DNA from: Aurantimonas sp036549475
GTDB lineage: Bacteria > Pseudomonadota > Alphaproteobacteria > Rhizobiales > Rhizobiaceae
Assembly (NCBI RefSeq): GCF_036549475.1
Contig: NZ_JAZHLI010000002.1
Span: 1 to 64,000, forward strand
Direction: 5' to 3'
Length of the DNA: 64,000 bases
The position numbers and the translations under genes were made by a program. Within the stretch, counting starts at the first letter, position 1. Every line of letters begins with the position of its first letter. A model generated the notes under the pieces. It searched no databases and was not told where the DNA came from. It worked only from the letters and a program-made list of their open reading frames with translations. Positions 54,922 to 63,869 of the stretch are shown here, one piece after another.

Positions 54922-55923
54922 TCAGTCCGACCCGGGCAGGCTCTCAACCCATGCGACGATCCGTGCGGCGAGTTCGTCCGTTGTCTGCGGCGAGACGATG
55001 TCGCCGGCCAGGACGTGATGGGCGGGGTCACCACTCTCCGATACCTCGACCAACTCGTGGGGCGCCTGCCACCTGGCCATCACCGCCTCGGTCGCGGCCG
55101 GATCGACGATCTGGTCGTCCCGTGAGAACAGGGCCAGCACCGGGATCGTGATGTCCGAGATATCGGCGCGCAGGGTCGCCCGCACGAGCGCGGCCATGGG
55201 CACCAGCGCCCCGATCGGGTAGCTCGTCGTCCAGTTGCTGGCCTGCGCATCGCTCGCAGGCTCGAAGCCACGGGTCTCGCCGCCGATCAGCGGCAGGATA
55301 TCGCGCGCCCATGGGAGGTCCAGCACGAAGGCCCAGCGATCGCGCAGGCCGAAATTCGGCGAGATCAGCACCAGGCCCGCCACATCCTCCATCAGGCCCG
55401 GCCGCGTGGCGCCGAAGGTCGCCAGCGTTCCGCCGGTCGATGAGCCGATGACGATAACCCGGTTGCCGAGGCTACGACCGATGGCGACCGCTTCGGCCAG
55501 GTCGTTCACCCAGGCGTTGACCTCGGCCTGCTCCATGGCGGCGCCGTCGCGGCCATGGCCGGTCAGCCGCGTATAGAAGAGATTGGCGCCGAGGGAGGCC
55601 GCGACCAAGTCGGCGAGGGGACGGGTCTCGCCCTTGGCGCTGGAAAAGCCGTGCACATAGACGAGGGCGATCGGTGTGCGGGCGCGCGAGGCCGGATAGG
55701 CCCAGACGATCTCCTTCTGCGCGTTCGGGCGCAGATTGGGAATGTCGGCCTCGGTCCGGGCGAGATAGGTGTCCGGGTCGCTGCCGATCGCCGTCGGATC
55801 GAAGGTGATGGTGGTATCCACCGGTTCGCGCGGTCCGAACAGCCAGGCGACACCCGCCGCCAGCAGCAGGATCAGAACGACGGCGAGGAGCGTTTTCCAG
55901 AGCAAGGGCGGCGGTCCGTTCAT
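54922..55923 (-). CDS. membrane-anchored alpha/beta hydrolase
   Basis: A 333-aa protein. One N-terminal membrane segment (about residues 9-29) should anchor it with the enzyme on the periplasmic side. The hydrolase fold shows the oxyanion region VYVHGFSSAKGE, the nucleophile Ser in VIGSSTGGT, Asp in SRDDQIVD and His in PAHHVLAGD. It is a carboxylesterase or lipase-like enzyme of unknown substrate. It lies 82 bases downstream of the ornithine cyclodeaminase-family gene and may share its transcript. Confidence 0.83.
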   Translation of the reverse strand: MNGPPPLLWKTLLAVVLILLLAAGVAWLFGPREPVDTTITFDPTAIGSDPDTYLARTEADIPNLRPNAQKEIVWAYPASRARTPIALVYVHGFSSAKGETRPLADLVAASLGANLFYTRLTGHGRDGAAMEQAEVNAWVNDLAEAVAIGRSLGNRVIVIGSSTGGTLATFGATRPGLMEDVAGLVLISPNFGLRDRWAFVLDLPWARDILPLIGGETRGFEPASDAQASNWTTSYPIGALVPMAALVRATLRADISDITIPVLALFSRDDQIVDPAATEAVMARWQAPHELVEVSESGDPAHHVLAGDIVSPQTTDELAARIVAWVESLPGSD

Positions 55924-56005
55924 CTGTGGAAGGCGTGGCTTGGTCTATCGCGTCTCGCACCGGCTTGAAACCGTCGGGTCCCTGTGCCGGGCGACGCGCA
56001 GGCGA

Positions 56006-56959
56006 TCACTGGCTCCGGGTCGCCTCGGCCGCTTCGACCAGCCGCCGGATCAGCGCGCCGACCATCAGGTCCAGATGGGCGCCGCCGCCATTCTTGTAGA
56101 CGGTGATCGCGTCGGGCCCCGAGCGTCCCGCGGTACCCTCGCACAGATCGTGCAGATCGCCCCGCACGTTCTCGGCGGCGATGGTGCCGGCGTCGAGGGG
56201 GATCTGGATCTCGCCGATATGGCCGAAGGTGGTCCGGCGGGAATCGACGAAGAGCTCGGCGCGGCGCAGAAGCGTGTCGTCCGCCTCGCGCATGTCCGGC
56301 CGGAAGGCACCGATCAGGTCGACATGGGTGCCGGGGCTCAGCCACTCGCCCTTCAGGAAGGGCTGTTTCGCCAGGGTTGCGGTGGAGACGATGTCGGCGG
56401 CTGCGACGGCTTCGGCGAGATCGGATGCGACGGTGACCGGGACGGGACCCGCACCGGCTTCGGCAGCCAGAGCCTCGGCCCTGTCGCGACTGCGGTTCCA
56501 GAGCGCGATCGATTCGAGCCCGGGAAAGAGTTCGCCATAGGCCGCGATCAGCGTGCGCGCGACGGTGCCGGCACCGCAGATGAGCAACCGGCGCGAATCG
56601 GGGCGGGCCAGGAGCCTGGCGCCGAGCACCGAATCGCCGGCGGTCTTCCACTTGGTCACGAGGATGCCGTCGACGAGGGCCGTCGGGGCGCCGCTGTCCT
56701 CGTCGAACAGCAGCATGCCGCCCTGGACCGACGGCAGCGGCGGGTCGCGGTGCGGATTGTCCGGATAGACCGTGACCGATTTCAGCGCGATGCCCAGCCC
56801 CTCGATCCAGGCGCCGCGATTGAGCAGGCTGCGGCCGGACCGCGACAAGAGCAGATCGCCGATCTCGGCCTGCGGCAGGCGATGCGCGTCGCGGATCGCC
56901 TCGGTGACCGCCGTCCAGCTCAGGAGATGATCCGCCTCTGCGAAGCCGATCATCCTCAT
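56006..56959 (-). CDS. ornithine cyclodeaminase / mu-crystallin-family protein
   Basis: A 317-aa NAD(P)-binding protein. The substrate-side KSVTVYPDNPHRD and GGMLLFDEDSGAPTALVDG segments are followed by the Rossmann motif LLICGAGTVARTLI and ASDLAEAVAAADIVSTAT. Family members include ornithine cyclodeaminase, ketimine reductases and opine-type dehydrogenases. Its ATG overlaps the stop of the acetyltransferase gene by 4 bases (ATGA), so both are probably co-translated. Confidence 0.86.
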   Translation of the reverse strand: MRMIGFAEADHLLSWTAVTEAIRDAHRLPQAEIGDLLLSRSGRSLLNRGAWIEGLGIALKSVTVYPDNPHRDPPLPSVQGGMLLFDEDSGAPTALVDGILVTKWKTAGDSVLGARLLARPDSRRLLICGAGTVARTLIAAYGELFPGLESIALWNRSRDRAEALAAEAGAGPVPVTVASDLAEAVAAADIVSTATLAKQPFLKGEWLSPGTHVDLIGAFRPDMREADDTLLRRAELFVDSRRTTFGHIGEIQIPLDAGTIAAENVRGDLHDLCEGTAGRSGPDAITVYKNGGGAHLDLMVGALIRRLVEAAEATRSQ

Positions 56960-57552
56960 TGCCGGGTGTTCCCGGCCACCATCTCGGTCGGCGCGTCGGA
57001 CCGGTGCGCCCGTGTCAGCGCCTCGACCGATTCGATCGCCGGCGTCTGGACATGGCGCGTCGCATAGGGCTCGAATCCGTGCTTGCGGTACAGCGGCAGG
57101 GCGGCCGGGTGGTCGAGCGTGTTGGTCTCGATGGTCAGCCGTTCGGCGCCTTGCGAGAAGCCCATTACGATCGCCCTGGACAGGAGATGATCGGCCAGGC
57201 CGCGGCCGCGGAAGGCCGGCATGATGCCGAGATGGACGATGCGGGCCGATTTCATCGACCGGCGCATCTCCAGTTCGAACCATCCGGCCACGATCTCGTC
57301 CGCCAGCAGGACGAAGATGCGGATCGCCTCGTCGTGGATTTCCCGGTCGAGCCGTTCGTCCGGCAGGATCCGCGACGTCCAGTGGTGGGGGTCGCCGACC
57401 GTGCGATAAAGGGTGCGATAGGCATCGAGCGCGATGTCGTGGATCTCGCGAAAGCTCAGTTCCGTCTCGCTGGCGGGCGGCGGTACCACGCGTTCGGGCG
57501 GCTGCGTGAGCGCAAGACTCGTGACCGTGGTCGTCAACAGGCGCATGGCCAT
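56956..57552 (-). CDS. GNAT-family N-acetyltransferase
   Basis: A 198-aa protein with the GNAT fold: LGIMPAFRGRGLADHLLSRA carries the acetyl-CoA-binding Q/RxxGxG/A pattern, and LTIETNTLDHPAALPLYRKHGF is the usual late strand and helix. ATG 57552 overlaps the stop of the sulfurtransferase gene by one base (TGATG), and its end overlaps the next gene by 4 bases. The substrate is unknown. Confidence 0.82.
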   Translation of the reverse strand: MAMRLLTTTVTSLALTQPPERVVPPPASETELSFREIHDIALDAYRTLYRTVGDPHHWTSRILPDERLDREIHDEAIRIFVLLADEIVAGWFELEMRRSMKSARIVHLGIMPAFRGRGLADHLLSRAIVMGFSQGAERLTIETNTLDHPAALPLYRKHGFEPYATRHVQTPAIESVEALTRAHRSDAPTEMVAGNTRQ

Positions 57553-58397
57553 CAATGCCCCGTCACGACCGGCGTGTCCGTCGCGCCGCCCCATTCGGTC
57601 CAGGACCCGTCATAGAGCCGGGCCTGGCGGTTGCCGAGCGTTTCCAGTGCCAAGTTGAGGACGGCAGCGGTGACGCCCGAGCCGCAACTCGTCACGACAG
57701 GTCCGGTCGGATCGACGCCCGCAGCGGCGAAGGCCGCGCGCAGCTCATCGGGGGATTTCAGCCGGCCGTCCTCGGCCAGTTGCAGGAAGGGCAGGTTGAA
57801 AGCACCGGGCATGTGGCCGGAGCGCACGCCTTCGCGGGGCTCGGCCGCCTCGCCGGCAAAGCGGTCGGCCGGGCGCGCATCGACCACCTGCAGCGCCGGA
57901 TCGTCGACGGCTCGGCGCATCTGCGCCAGCGTCACGACGGCATCTGTGTCGAACCGGGCCTGGAAGGTCGCCGGCTCCGGCGCCGCCTTGCCGGATTCGA
58001 CCGGATGATCGCCGTTCCGCCATGCGGGAAAGCCGCCGTCCAGAAGCCGCACATCCCGGGCGCCAAAGGCGCGGAACATCCACCACACCCGGGGGGCGGA
58101 AAACAGGCCCAGCCCGTCATAGACGACGATGGTGTCGGTCTCGGCGATGCCGAGTCGGCCGACGGCGTCGGCGAAGATCTCCGCCGAGGGCAGGGTGTGC
58201 GGCAGCGGGGAGACCGGATCGACGATCGCGTCCTGGTCGAAGAAGACCGCGCCGGGAATGTGGGCGATCTCGAATTCAGGCTCCGCCATGCGCTTCTGCG
58301 CCGGCAGATACCAGGAAGCGTCGACCACCGACAGGCCGGGCCGGCCGAGACGTTCGGCAAGTTCGTCGGGAGTTATCAGGAAGGGATTGTGGCTCAT
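57552..58397 (-). CDS. sseA: 3-mercaptopyruvate / thiosulfate sulfurtransferase (SseA type)
   Basis: A 281-aa double-rhodanese protein. The N-terminal inactive domain has SVVDASWYLP and IPGAVFFDQDAI; the C-terminal domain has the catalytic Cys in TSCGSGVTAAVL. The CGSGVT loop is the mercaptopyruvate-type active site rather than the thiosulfate-type CRKGVT. It transfers sulfur from 3-mercaptopyruvate to acceptors. First gene of an overlapping set with GNAT and ornithine cyclodeaminase-family genes. ATG 58397 starts the homology. Confidence 0.9.
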   Translation of the reverse strand: MSHNPFLITPDELAERLGRPGLSVVDASWYLPAQKRMAEPEFEIAHIPGAVFFDQDAIVDPVSPLPHTLPSAEIFADAVGRLGIAETDTIVVYDGLGLFSAPRVWWMFRAFGARDVRLLDGGFPAWRNGDHPVESGKAAPEPATFQARFDTDAVVTLAQMRRAVDDPALQVVDARPADRFAGEAAEPREGVRSGHMPGAFNLPFLQLAEDGRLKSPDELRAAFAAAGVDPTGPVVTSCGSGVTAAVLNLALETLGNRQARLYDGSWTEWGGATDTPVVTGH

Positions 58398-58490
58398 GGC
58401 CGCCTCGATCATGCACTGGCCGCCGCCGCGGCAACGGATGGCGCAGTAGATCGCATCCGTTCTCGCCTCGGCAAGGGCGGCGAAAGGGTG

Positions 58491-59246
58491 TCAGGCGGGC
58501 AGGGGACCGAAGCGGATGCGGAAGCGGCGGTTCACCTTGCCCTTCTTCTCGATCTTGCCGATGTGAATGTCACCGACTTCGCCTGTTTCCTGGACATGGG
58601 TGCCGCCGCAGGGCTGGGCATCTACCGCGCCCTCGTCGCCGATGCAGACCAGCCGGATGCGGCCGGTGCCGCGCGGCGGCTTCACGTTTGCCGACTTCAC
58701 AAGCCCCGGATTGGCGTCGAGTTCGGCGTCGCTGATCCAGCGGGTAAAGACCGGATGGTTGGCCGCCACCAGTTCTATCAGTGCGGCGCTCGTCGCGGCC
58801 TTGTCGGGCGCGCCCTCGGGAATGTCGAAATCGACGCGGCTTTCGTCCTCGCCGACGGATGCGCCGGTGATCGGAAAGGGGCAGACGACGGTCAGAAGGT
58901 GGCAGGCCGTATGCATGCGCATCAGCTTGTAGCGGCGTTTCCAGTCGACATGCAGGACCAGCATCTCGCCCGGCTGCGGCAGCGCCGCACCGTCCTCGAC
59001 CAGCATCAGGATGGTGGACTTGTCGGCCGCATAGACCGTGTCGACGATCGGCAACTGGCTGCCGTCGGCCCGTTCGACGAAGCCGGTGTCGCCAGGCTGG
59101 CCGCCACCGGCAGCGAAGAAATTCGTGCGCGCGAAGACGAGGCCGCTGCGTCCGTCGCCGGTCGTCTCGACGTGCTGGAGCGGCGCCTCCATCGTGGAGA
59201 GATAGGAATCGTCCTGATAGATGCGCTCCGTGCCGCCGTCGGACAT
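58491..59246 (-). CDS. alanyl-tRNA editing protein AlaX (long form)
   Basis: A 251-aa trans-editing hydrolase related to the AlaRS editing domain. The zinc-site motifs are HTACH in RMHTACHLL (about residue 112) and CGGTH in DAQPCGGTHVQETGEVG. FARTNFFAAGGGQPGDTG is the conserved N-terminal segment, which makes it a larger AlaX with the N-terminal beta domain. It clears Ser or Gly wrongly attached to tRNA-Ala. It starts 2 bases after the cysteine synthase stop, so the two form an operon. Confidence 0.88.
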   Translation of the reverse strand: MSDGGTERIYQDDSYLSTMEAPLQHVETTGDGRSGLVFARTNFFAAGGGQPGDTGFVERADGSQLPIVDTVYAADKSTILMLVEDGAALPQPGEMLVLHVDWKRRYKLMRMHTACHLLTVVCPFPITGASVGEDESRVDFDIPEGAPDKAATSAALIELVAANHPVFTRWISDAELDANPGLVKSANVKPPRGTGRIRLVCIGDEGAVDAQPCGGTHVQETGEVGDIHIGKIEKKGKVNRRFRIRFGPLPA

Positions 59247-59248
59247 GG

Positions 59249-60289
59249 TCAGTCCACCGTCTCGAAAGGCACGTCGAACTGCGGCTGGCGTTCGATCCAG
59301 TCGGGCACGGGCAGGCCCTTGTCGCGCAGGAAGGCCGGGTTGAACATCTTGGACTGGTAGCGATTGCCGTAGTCGCAGAGGATGGTCACGATGGTGTGGC
59401 CGGGCCCCATCTCCCTGGCCATGCGGATGGCGCCGGCGATGTTGATGCCCGACGAGCCGCCGAGGCACAGGCCTTCCTCGCTGATCAGGTCGAAGACGAT
59501 CCGCAGCGCCTCGTCGTCGGGGATCTGGTAGGCGAAGTCCGGCTCGAACCCTTCGAGATTGGCGGTGATGCGGCCCTGGCCGATGCCCTCGGTGATGGAC
59601 GAGCCCTCCGACTTGAACTCGCCGGTGGTGTAGTAGCTGTAGAGCGCCGCGCCCATCGGATCGGCGATGCCGAACTTGATCTGGCCGGAGCGGCGCTTCA
59701 GGCCCATGGCGGTGCCGGCCAGCGTGCCACCAGTGCCCACGGCACAGACGAAGCCGTCGATCTCGCCGCCGGTGTCGTGCCAGATCTCCTCGGCCGTGGT
59801 GACCACATGGCCATCGCGATTGGCGAGATTGTCGAACTGGTTCGCCCAGATCGCGCCCTGCGGATGGGTCCTGGCGAGTTGCTCGGCGAGACGGCCGGAG
59901 ACCTTCACATAATTGTTCGGGTTCTTGTAGGGGACGGCCGGCACCTCGATGAGCTCGGCGCCCATCAGCCGCAGGGCGTCCTTCTTCTCCGCGCTCTGGG
60001 TCTCGGGGATCACGATCACCGTGCGATAGCCCAGCGCGCCGGCCACCAGCGACAGGCCGATGCCGGTATTGCCGGCGGTGCCTTCGACGATGATGCCGCC
60101 GGGCTCCAACTGTCCCTTCTCCTCGGCATCCCGGATGATGAACAGCCCGGCGCGATCCTTCACCGACTGGCCGGGGTTCAGGAATTCGGCCTTGCCGTAG
60201 ATCTCGCAGCCAGTCACCTCCGACGCCTTGTGCAGTCGGATGAGCGGCGTGTTGCCGATGGTGTCGAGGACGGAATTGTAACGGGACAT
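59249..60289 (-). CDS. cysK: cysteine synthase A-type O-acetylserine sulfhydrylase
   Basis: A 346-aa fold-type II PLP enzyme. The PLP Lys lies in NPGQSVKDRAG (about residue 44), the phosphate-binding loop is VGTGGTLAG, and the substrate loop is EGTAGNTGIG. It makes cysteine from O-acetylserine and sulfide. The EGTAGNTG loop and length near 346 resemble a subgroup found in alphaproteobacteria that is slightly longer than typical CysK. ATG 60289 starts the homology. An AlaX gene follows 2 bases later. Confidence 0.88.
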   Translation of the reverse strand: MSRYNSVLDTIGNTPLIRLHKASEVTGCEIYGKAEFLNPGQSVKDRAGLFIIRDAEEKGQLEPGGIIVEGTAGNTGIGLSLVAGALGYRTVIVIPETQSAEKKDALRLMGAELIEVPAVPYKNPNNYVKVSGRLAEQLARTHPQGAIWANQFDNLANRDGHVVTTAEEIWHDTGGEIDGFVCAVGTGGTLAGTAMGLKRRSGQIKFGIADPMGAALYSYYTTGEFKSEGSSITEGIGQGRITANLEGFEPDFAYQIPDDEALRIVFDLISEEGLCLGGSSGINIAGAIRMAREMGPGHTIVTILCDYGNRYQSKMFNPAFLRDKGLPVPDWIERQPQFDVPFETVD

Positions 60290-60419
60290 CTGTGACTCGA
60301 TTGGCGGGCTGCGGAATGCTGCCGCGAAACTATGATCCGTGAGTTGGGGTGACAAGGCAATGATTGGTTGCGCTGTCAAACTTGTCGTCCGCCACGCGCC
60401 CGGCGATGGGCGGCGGGGT

Positions 60420-61871
60420 TCAGCCCTTCACCTGGCCGTATGCATCGAGCGCGCGCTTGCGCGCCCCGCCATGGTCGACGATCGGCGTGGGATAGGTCTT
60501 GCCCAGTTCCACGCCGGCCTGGGACAGGGTGTCCGCGTCGGCCTCCCAGGGCGCGTGCAGTGCCTTGTCCGGCAATGCGGCCAGTTCAGGCACGAAGCGG
60601 CGGATATAGTCGCCGTCGCGGTCGAAGCGCTGGCTCTGGGTGATCGGGTTGAAGATGCGGAAATAGGGCTGGGCGTCCGCACCGCTGCCGCCGATCCACT
60701 GCCATTGCGACGTGTTGGATGCGATGTCGCCATCGACCAGCGTGTCCCAGAACCAGCGCTCGCCTTCGCGCCAGTCGATCAGCAGGTCCTTGGTCAGGAA
60801 GGAGCCGACGATCATCCGCACGCGGTTGTGCATCCAGCCGCACTCCCAGAGTTGGCGCATGCCGGCGTCGACGATCGGGTAGCCGGTCAGGCCCTTCTGC
60901 CAGGCCGTCAGGTCCTTCGTCGCGTCGCGCCAGGGAAAGGCGTCGAAGCGGTCGTTGAAGTTCCGGGTCGCCAGCGCTCCGAAATTGTGCAGGAGGTGAT
61001 AGTTGAAGTCGCGCCAGACCAGCTCCTTCTTGAAGGTGCGCAGGGCGTCGCCGGGAATGGTCTTGCGCCGGTTCGCATAAGCCTCGGCCGTGTGCCACAG
61101 GCGATAGGGCGAGATTTCTCCCCAGCGCAAATGCGGCGACATCCGCGAAGTGGCGTCGTCGGCCGGGCGTTCGCGACCGGCCGGATAGTCGTTCAGCCAC
61201 TCGTCGCAGAAGGCCTCGAAGCGGGCATGGGCGGCGCGCTCGCCGACTTCCCAGAAATCGGCGATCCCGCCCGACCAGTCGGGACGTGTCGGCAAGAGTC
61301 CCCATTCCTTCAGCGAGTCGGAACGCGGCTGGTCATCCGGAGCCTTGAGCCTTTCGGGCGGATCGATCGGATCACGGGGCTCGCGTTCGGCCAGGTTCTT
61401 CCAGAAGGGCGTGTAGACCTTGTACCAGCCGCCCGTCTTGGTGCGCACCTCGTCCGGGTCGTGGAGGATGTTGGCCGTGAAGCGCTGCATGTCGACAGCG
61501 TCGCCCAGCGCCTCTTCCACCGAATCATCGACGGCGCGCGAGGCCTGGTCGTACCGCCGGTTCACCAGAAGGGTGGTCGCGCCGGTCGATTCGACAACGT
61601 CGACGACTTTCTGGCGGGCCGCACCGCGGCGCAGGATCAGCGGCGCGCCCTTGTCGGCGAGGTCCTTGCCGAAGCGCTCCAGCGAATGATGCAGCCACCA
61701 TCTGTGGGCCCCGCCCAGCGCCCGGACGCCTTTGCTTTCCTCGTCCAGCACGACCAGCGGCACCACCGGCCGGCCGCTGTCGGCGGCCTCGGCCAGCGCC
61801 GGATTGTCGTCGAGTCGCAGATCGTCCCGAAGCCAGACGACGATGGGGGCGGAATGTGATGTCTTCGTCAT
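60420..61871 (-). CDS. phrB: deoxyribodipyrimidine photo-lyase (class I CPD photolyase)
   Basis: A 483-aa cryptochrome/photolyase-family flavoprotein. The N-terminal domain opens IVVWLRDDLRLDDNPAL. The C-terminal FAD domain carries LRWGEISPYRLWH, WRDFNYHLL, MRQLWECGWMHNRVRM and DGDIASNTSQWQW, typical of light-driven CPD repair enzymes with a tryptophan electron-transfer chain. It reverses UV-made pyrimidine dimers. It is the last core gene before island 2. Confidence 0.92.
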   Translation of the reverse strand: MTKTSHSAPIVVWLRDDLRLDDNPALAEAADSGRPVVPLVVLDEESKGVRALGGAHRWWLHHSLERFGKDLADKGAPLILRRGAARQKVVDVVESTGATTLLVNRRYDQASRAVDDSVEEALGDAVDMQRFTANILHDPDEVRTKTGGWYKVYTPFWKNLAEREPRDPIDPPERLKAPDDQPRSDSLKEWGLLPTRPDWSGGIADFWEVGERAAHARFEAFCDEWLNDYPAGRERPADDATSRMSPHLRWGEISPYRLWHTAEAYANRRKTIPGDALRTFKKELVWRDFNYHLLHNFGALATRNFNDRFDAFPWRDATKDLTAWQKGLTGYPIVDAGMRQLWECGWMHNRVRMIVGSFLTKDLLIDWREGERWFWDTLVDGDIASNTSQWQWIGGSGADAQPYFRIFNPITQSQRFDRDGDYIRRFVPELAALPDKALHAPWEADADTLSQAGVELGKTYPTPIVDHGGARKRALDAYGQVKG

Positions 61872-62033
61872 GAATGCTGCCTACGCTTGTTCCCATGCCA
61901 TCCGGCCAGCCGGGCTGGCCGCAGGATCTGTCGCGCAGGCGACCGTCGGCGAGGCCGGTGCGACAAACCGACGGGGCATGGCCGTTACGACCGGCGTGGC
62001 CGCCACCGGTCGCCGGCACCCGCCGAAACGAAG

Positions 62034-62063
62034 AAAGCCGCCGGTCGCAAGACCGACGGCTTT
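62034..62063 (-). terminator. terminator of the displaced tRNA-Asn gene
   Basis: AAAGCCGCCGGTC (62034-62046) and GACCGACGGCTTT (62051-62063) pair around GCAA with one wobble. Read leftwards it follows 7 bases after the tRNA 3' end at 62071. The gap 61872-62225 holds this hairpin, the attachment site and otherwise no gene. Confidence 0.65.
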
Positions 62064-62070
62064 CAGAAAC

Positions 62071-62083
62071 TGGCTCCCCGAGC
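62071..62083 (-). other. attachment site of island 2: 3' end of tRNA-Asn
   Basis: Read on the minus strand, 62083-62071 is GCTCGGGGAGCCA, matching the last 3' acceptor bases, discriminator and CCA of alphaproteobacterial tRNA-Asn as I recall it. The rest of the tRNA is absent here; sequence to the right is island DNA. Retention of the terminator on the left and an integrase 140 bases to the right fit insertion into the tRNA 3' end, with the full tRNA rebuilt at the island's far end. The tRNA identity is inferred from 13 bases. Confidence 0.55.
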
Positions 62084-62225
62084 AAAATACAATCCCTTGT
62101 TTCTTCTGCTTTTATTGCAACCTAATCGGCTGTGCTCCTAACATTTCCGGTGGTTTAGCTCGACACTCATGACTATATGGTCGGCTGTAGCAACCACCTT
62201 CGGGTAGGGGCGTCGGTAGGATCAG

Positions 62226-63407
62226 ATGGCACGCAATTTATTGACTACAACGAAGATCAAGGCCTCGGCCGATGCGAAGTTGAGCGACGGCGACGGGCTA
62301 TGGCTTCATCGTAATCGGTCGGGCAATCGAAGTTGGGTGTTCATCTATCGCCGCGACGGTAGGCGCCGTGAGATGGGACTCGGTCCATACGACAGTGGCA
62401 CGGCACGTGTCGGTCTGGCAGCCGCACGGACCAAGGCCGACGAAGTGAGGGAAATCCTCGGTCGCGGTGGCGATCCATTCCTGGAAATGGCGGAACGGAA
62501 GGATCGTGCCGCCAAGGCCCCTCTGTTCGGTAAGGTGGCCGACGACTATGTGGACGCCATGGCGGTACGTTGGAAGGGCGCACGCACCGAAAGCAGTTGG
62601 CGGCTTGCCCTCACCGAATATGCGAAGCCGATACGCAAGCTGCGGGTAGACCAAATCGAGACAGCCGACATCATTCGGTGCCTGAAACCGATATGGGAAA
62701 CGAAGACCGAGACGGCGACCAAGGTGCGGGAACGAATCAAGATGGTTCTAGATCACGCCAAAGCGAGCGGCTGGCGAACGGGCGAGAACCCGGCGACATG
62801 GCGCGGGCATCTCGATCAGATACTGCCACCGCCAGAGAGCTTCAAACGCAGCCACTTCGCCGCTATGCCCTACTCGGATGTTCCGCATTTCATATCGAAG
62901 ATAAAGGGTGCACGCGGTATCGCGGCGCGTGCTCTGGAATTTATCATCCTGACCGCCGTGCGGAGCGGCGAGGGAAGGGGCGCCCGGTGGTCCGAAATGG
63001 ACCTTGATCGCATGGTGTGGACGATCCCTGGCACGCGAATGAAGTCCGGCAAGCCGCACCGCGTCCCATTATCGCCTCGTGCCGCGCAAATTGTCCGCGA
63101 CATGGCGGAAAACCGGGTATCGGAGTTCGTCTTTCCGAGCGCAAAAGCCGGTGCACAGCTGTCTGACATGGCGTTCGCGAAGACATTGAAGACCTACGGT
63201 GCCAGCGATTTTACAACCCACGGGTTCAGATCCAGCTGCCGTTCGTGGGTCGGAGAGGAAACCACGTTCCAGCGTGAGGTCGCTGAAGCTGCCTTGGCTC
63301 ATTCAGTTGGTGACGTTGTGGAGCGTGCGTATTCGCGCGGCGATGCACTCGAGAAGCGTCGGGCGCTCATGGATGCGTGGGCAAACTTTTGCGAAGGTAC
63401 GTCCTGA
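62226..63407 (+). CDS. tyrosine recombinase / P4-type integrase of island 2
   Basis: A 393-aa phage integrase with an N-terminal DUF4102-type arm-binding domain (KLSDGDGLWLHRN, then SWVFIYRRDGRRREMGLG). The catalytic set is Arg246 (TAVRSGE), His332 and Arg335 (THGFRSSCR), His359 (LAHSVGD) and Tyr369 (RAYSRGD). This class typically uses tRNA 3' ends, consistent with the adjacent tRNA-Asn scar. It is a different lineage from the integrase of the BREX island. Its stop overlaps the next gene by one base (TGATG). Confidence 0.9.
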   Translation: MARNLLTTTKIKASADAKLSDGDGLWLHRNRSGNRSWVFIYRRDGRRREMGLGPYDSGTARVGLAAARTKADEVREILGRGGDPFLEMAERKDRAAKAPLFGKVADDYVDAMAVRWKGARTESSWRLALTEYAKPIRKLRVDQIETADIIRCLKPIWETKTETATKVRERIKMVLDHAKASGWRTGENPATWRGHLDQILPPPESFKRSHFAAMPYSDVPHFISKIKGARGIAARALEFIILTAVRSGEGRGARWSEMDLDRMVWTIPGTRMKSGKPHRVPLSPRAAQIVRDMAENRVSEFVFPSAKAGAQLSDMAFAKTLKTYGASDFTTHGFRSSCRSWVGEETTFQREVAEAALAHSVGDVVERAYSRGDALEKRRALMDAWANFCEGTS

Positions 63408-63775
63408 TGGCAAACTTGAAGGATCTGGTCTGTCCTATCGCGAATGAGGTGCATTCCAAGATGCATCAGGGCTTGGCGCATCGGGCTGAAGCACGTGCCA
63501 TTGTTGTAAGGGAACTGGAGGCAGGTACCGCGAGCATCCCGCTCCAAAAGATCGCGGCCAGGATGCTCTCTCCGTCGACCTCGAATAGCAAGCGCGGCCC
63601 AAAAGTGGGGCATCCAAACGACTGGCTGGAGATCTCGGAAGCTTATGACGAGTTGCGGGAAAGCGGGCTAAAAGCCGTGGAGGCGCGACTTGAATTGGCG
63701 GAACGCTTCAGGCGCTCCGAACGCACCATTGACGATGCATTAGCGTTCGCGAACGAGGCGAGGAACGTCGATTAA
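63407..63775 (+). CDS. hypothetical protein coupled to the island 2 integrase (122 aa)
   Basis: The ATG at 63407 overlaps the integrase TGA. The 122-aa product is largely helical and charged, with a basic middle (STSNSKRGPKVG) and a C-terminal half (EISEAYDELRESGLKAVEARLELAERF, shown in part) ending in a helix pair that could be a DNA-binding helix-turn-helix (RFRRSERTIDDALAFA). I do not recognise a family. Its location suggests an accessory or regulatory role for the element. Confidence 0.6.
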   Translation: MANLKDLVCPIANEVHSKMHQGLAHRAEARAIVVRELEAGTASIPLQKIAARMLSPSTSNSKRGPKVGHPNDWLEISEAYDELRESGLKAVEARLELAERFRRSERTIDDALAFANEARNVD

Positions 63776-63869
63776 ACTCGATGCCTCCGAACCTAATTGC
63801 CAATTAACTTCGGTTACACGAGGGACAGAAAAGCTTACATGTGCTCCACCAACAAGAAAGGGTGAAGCA

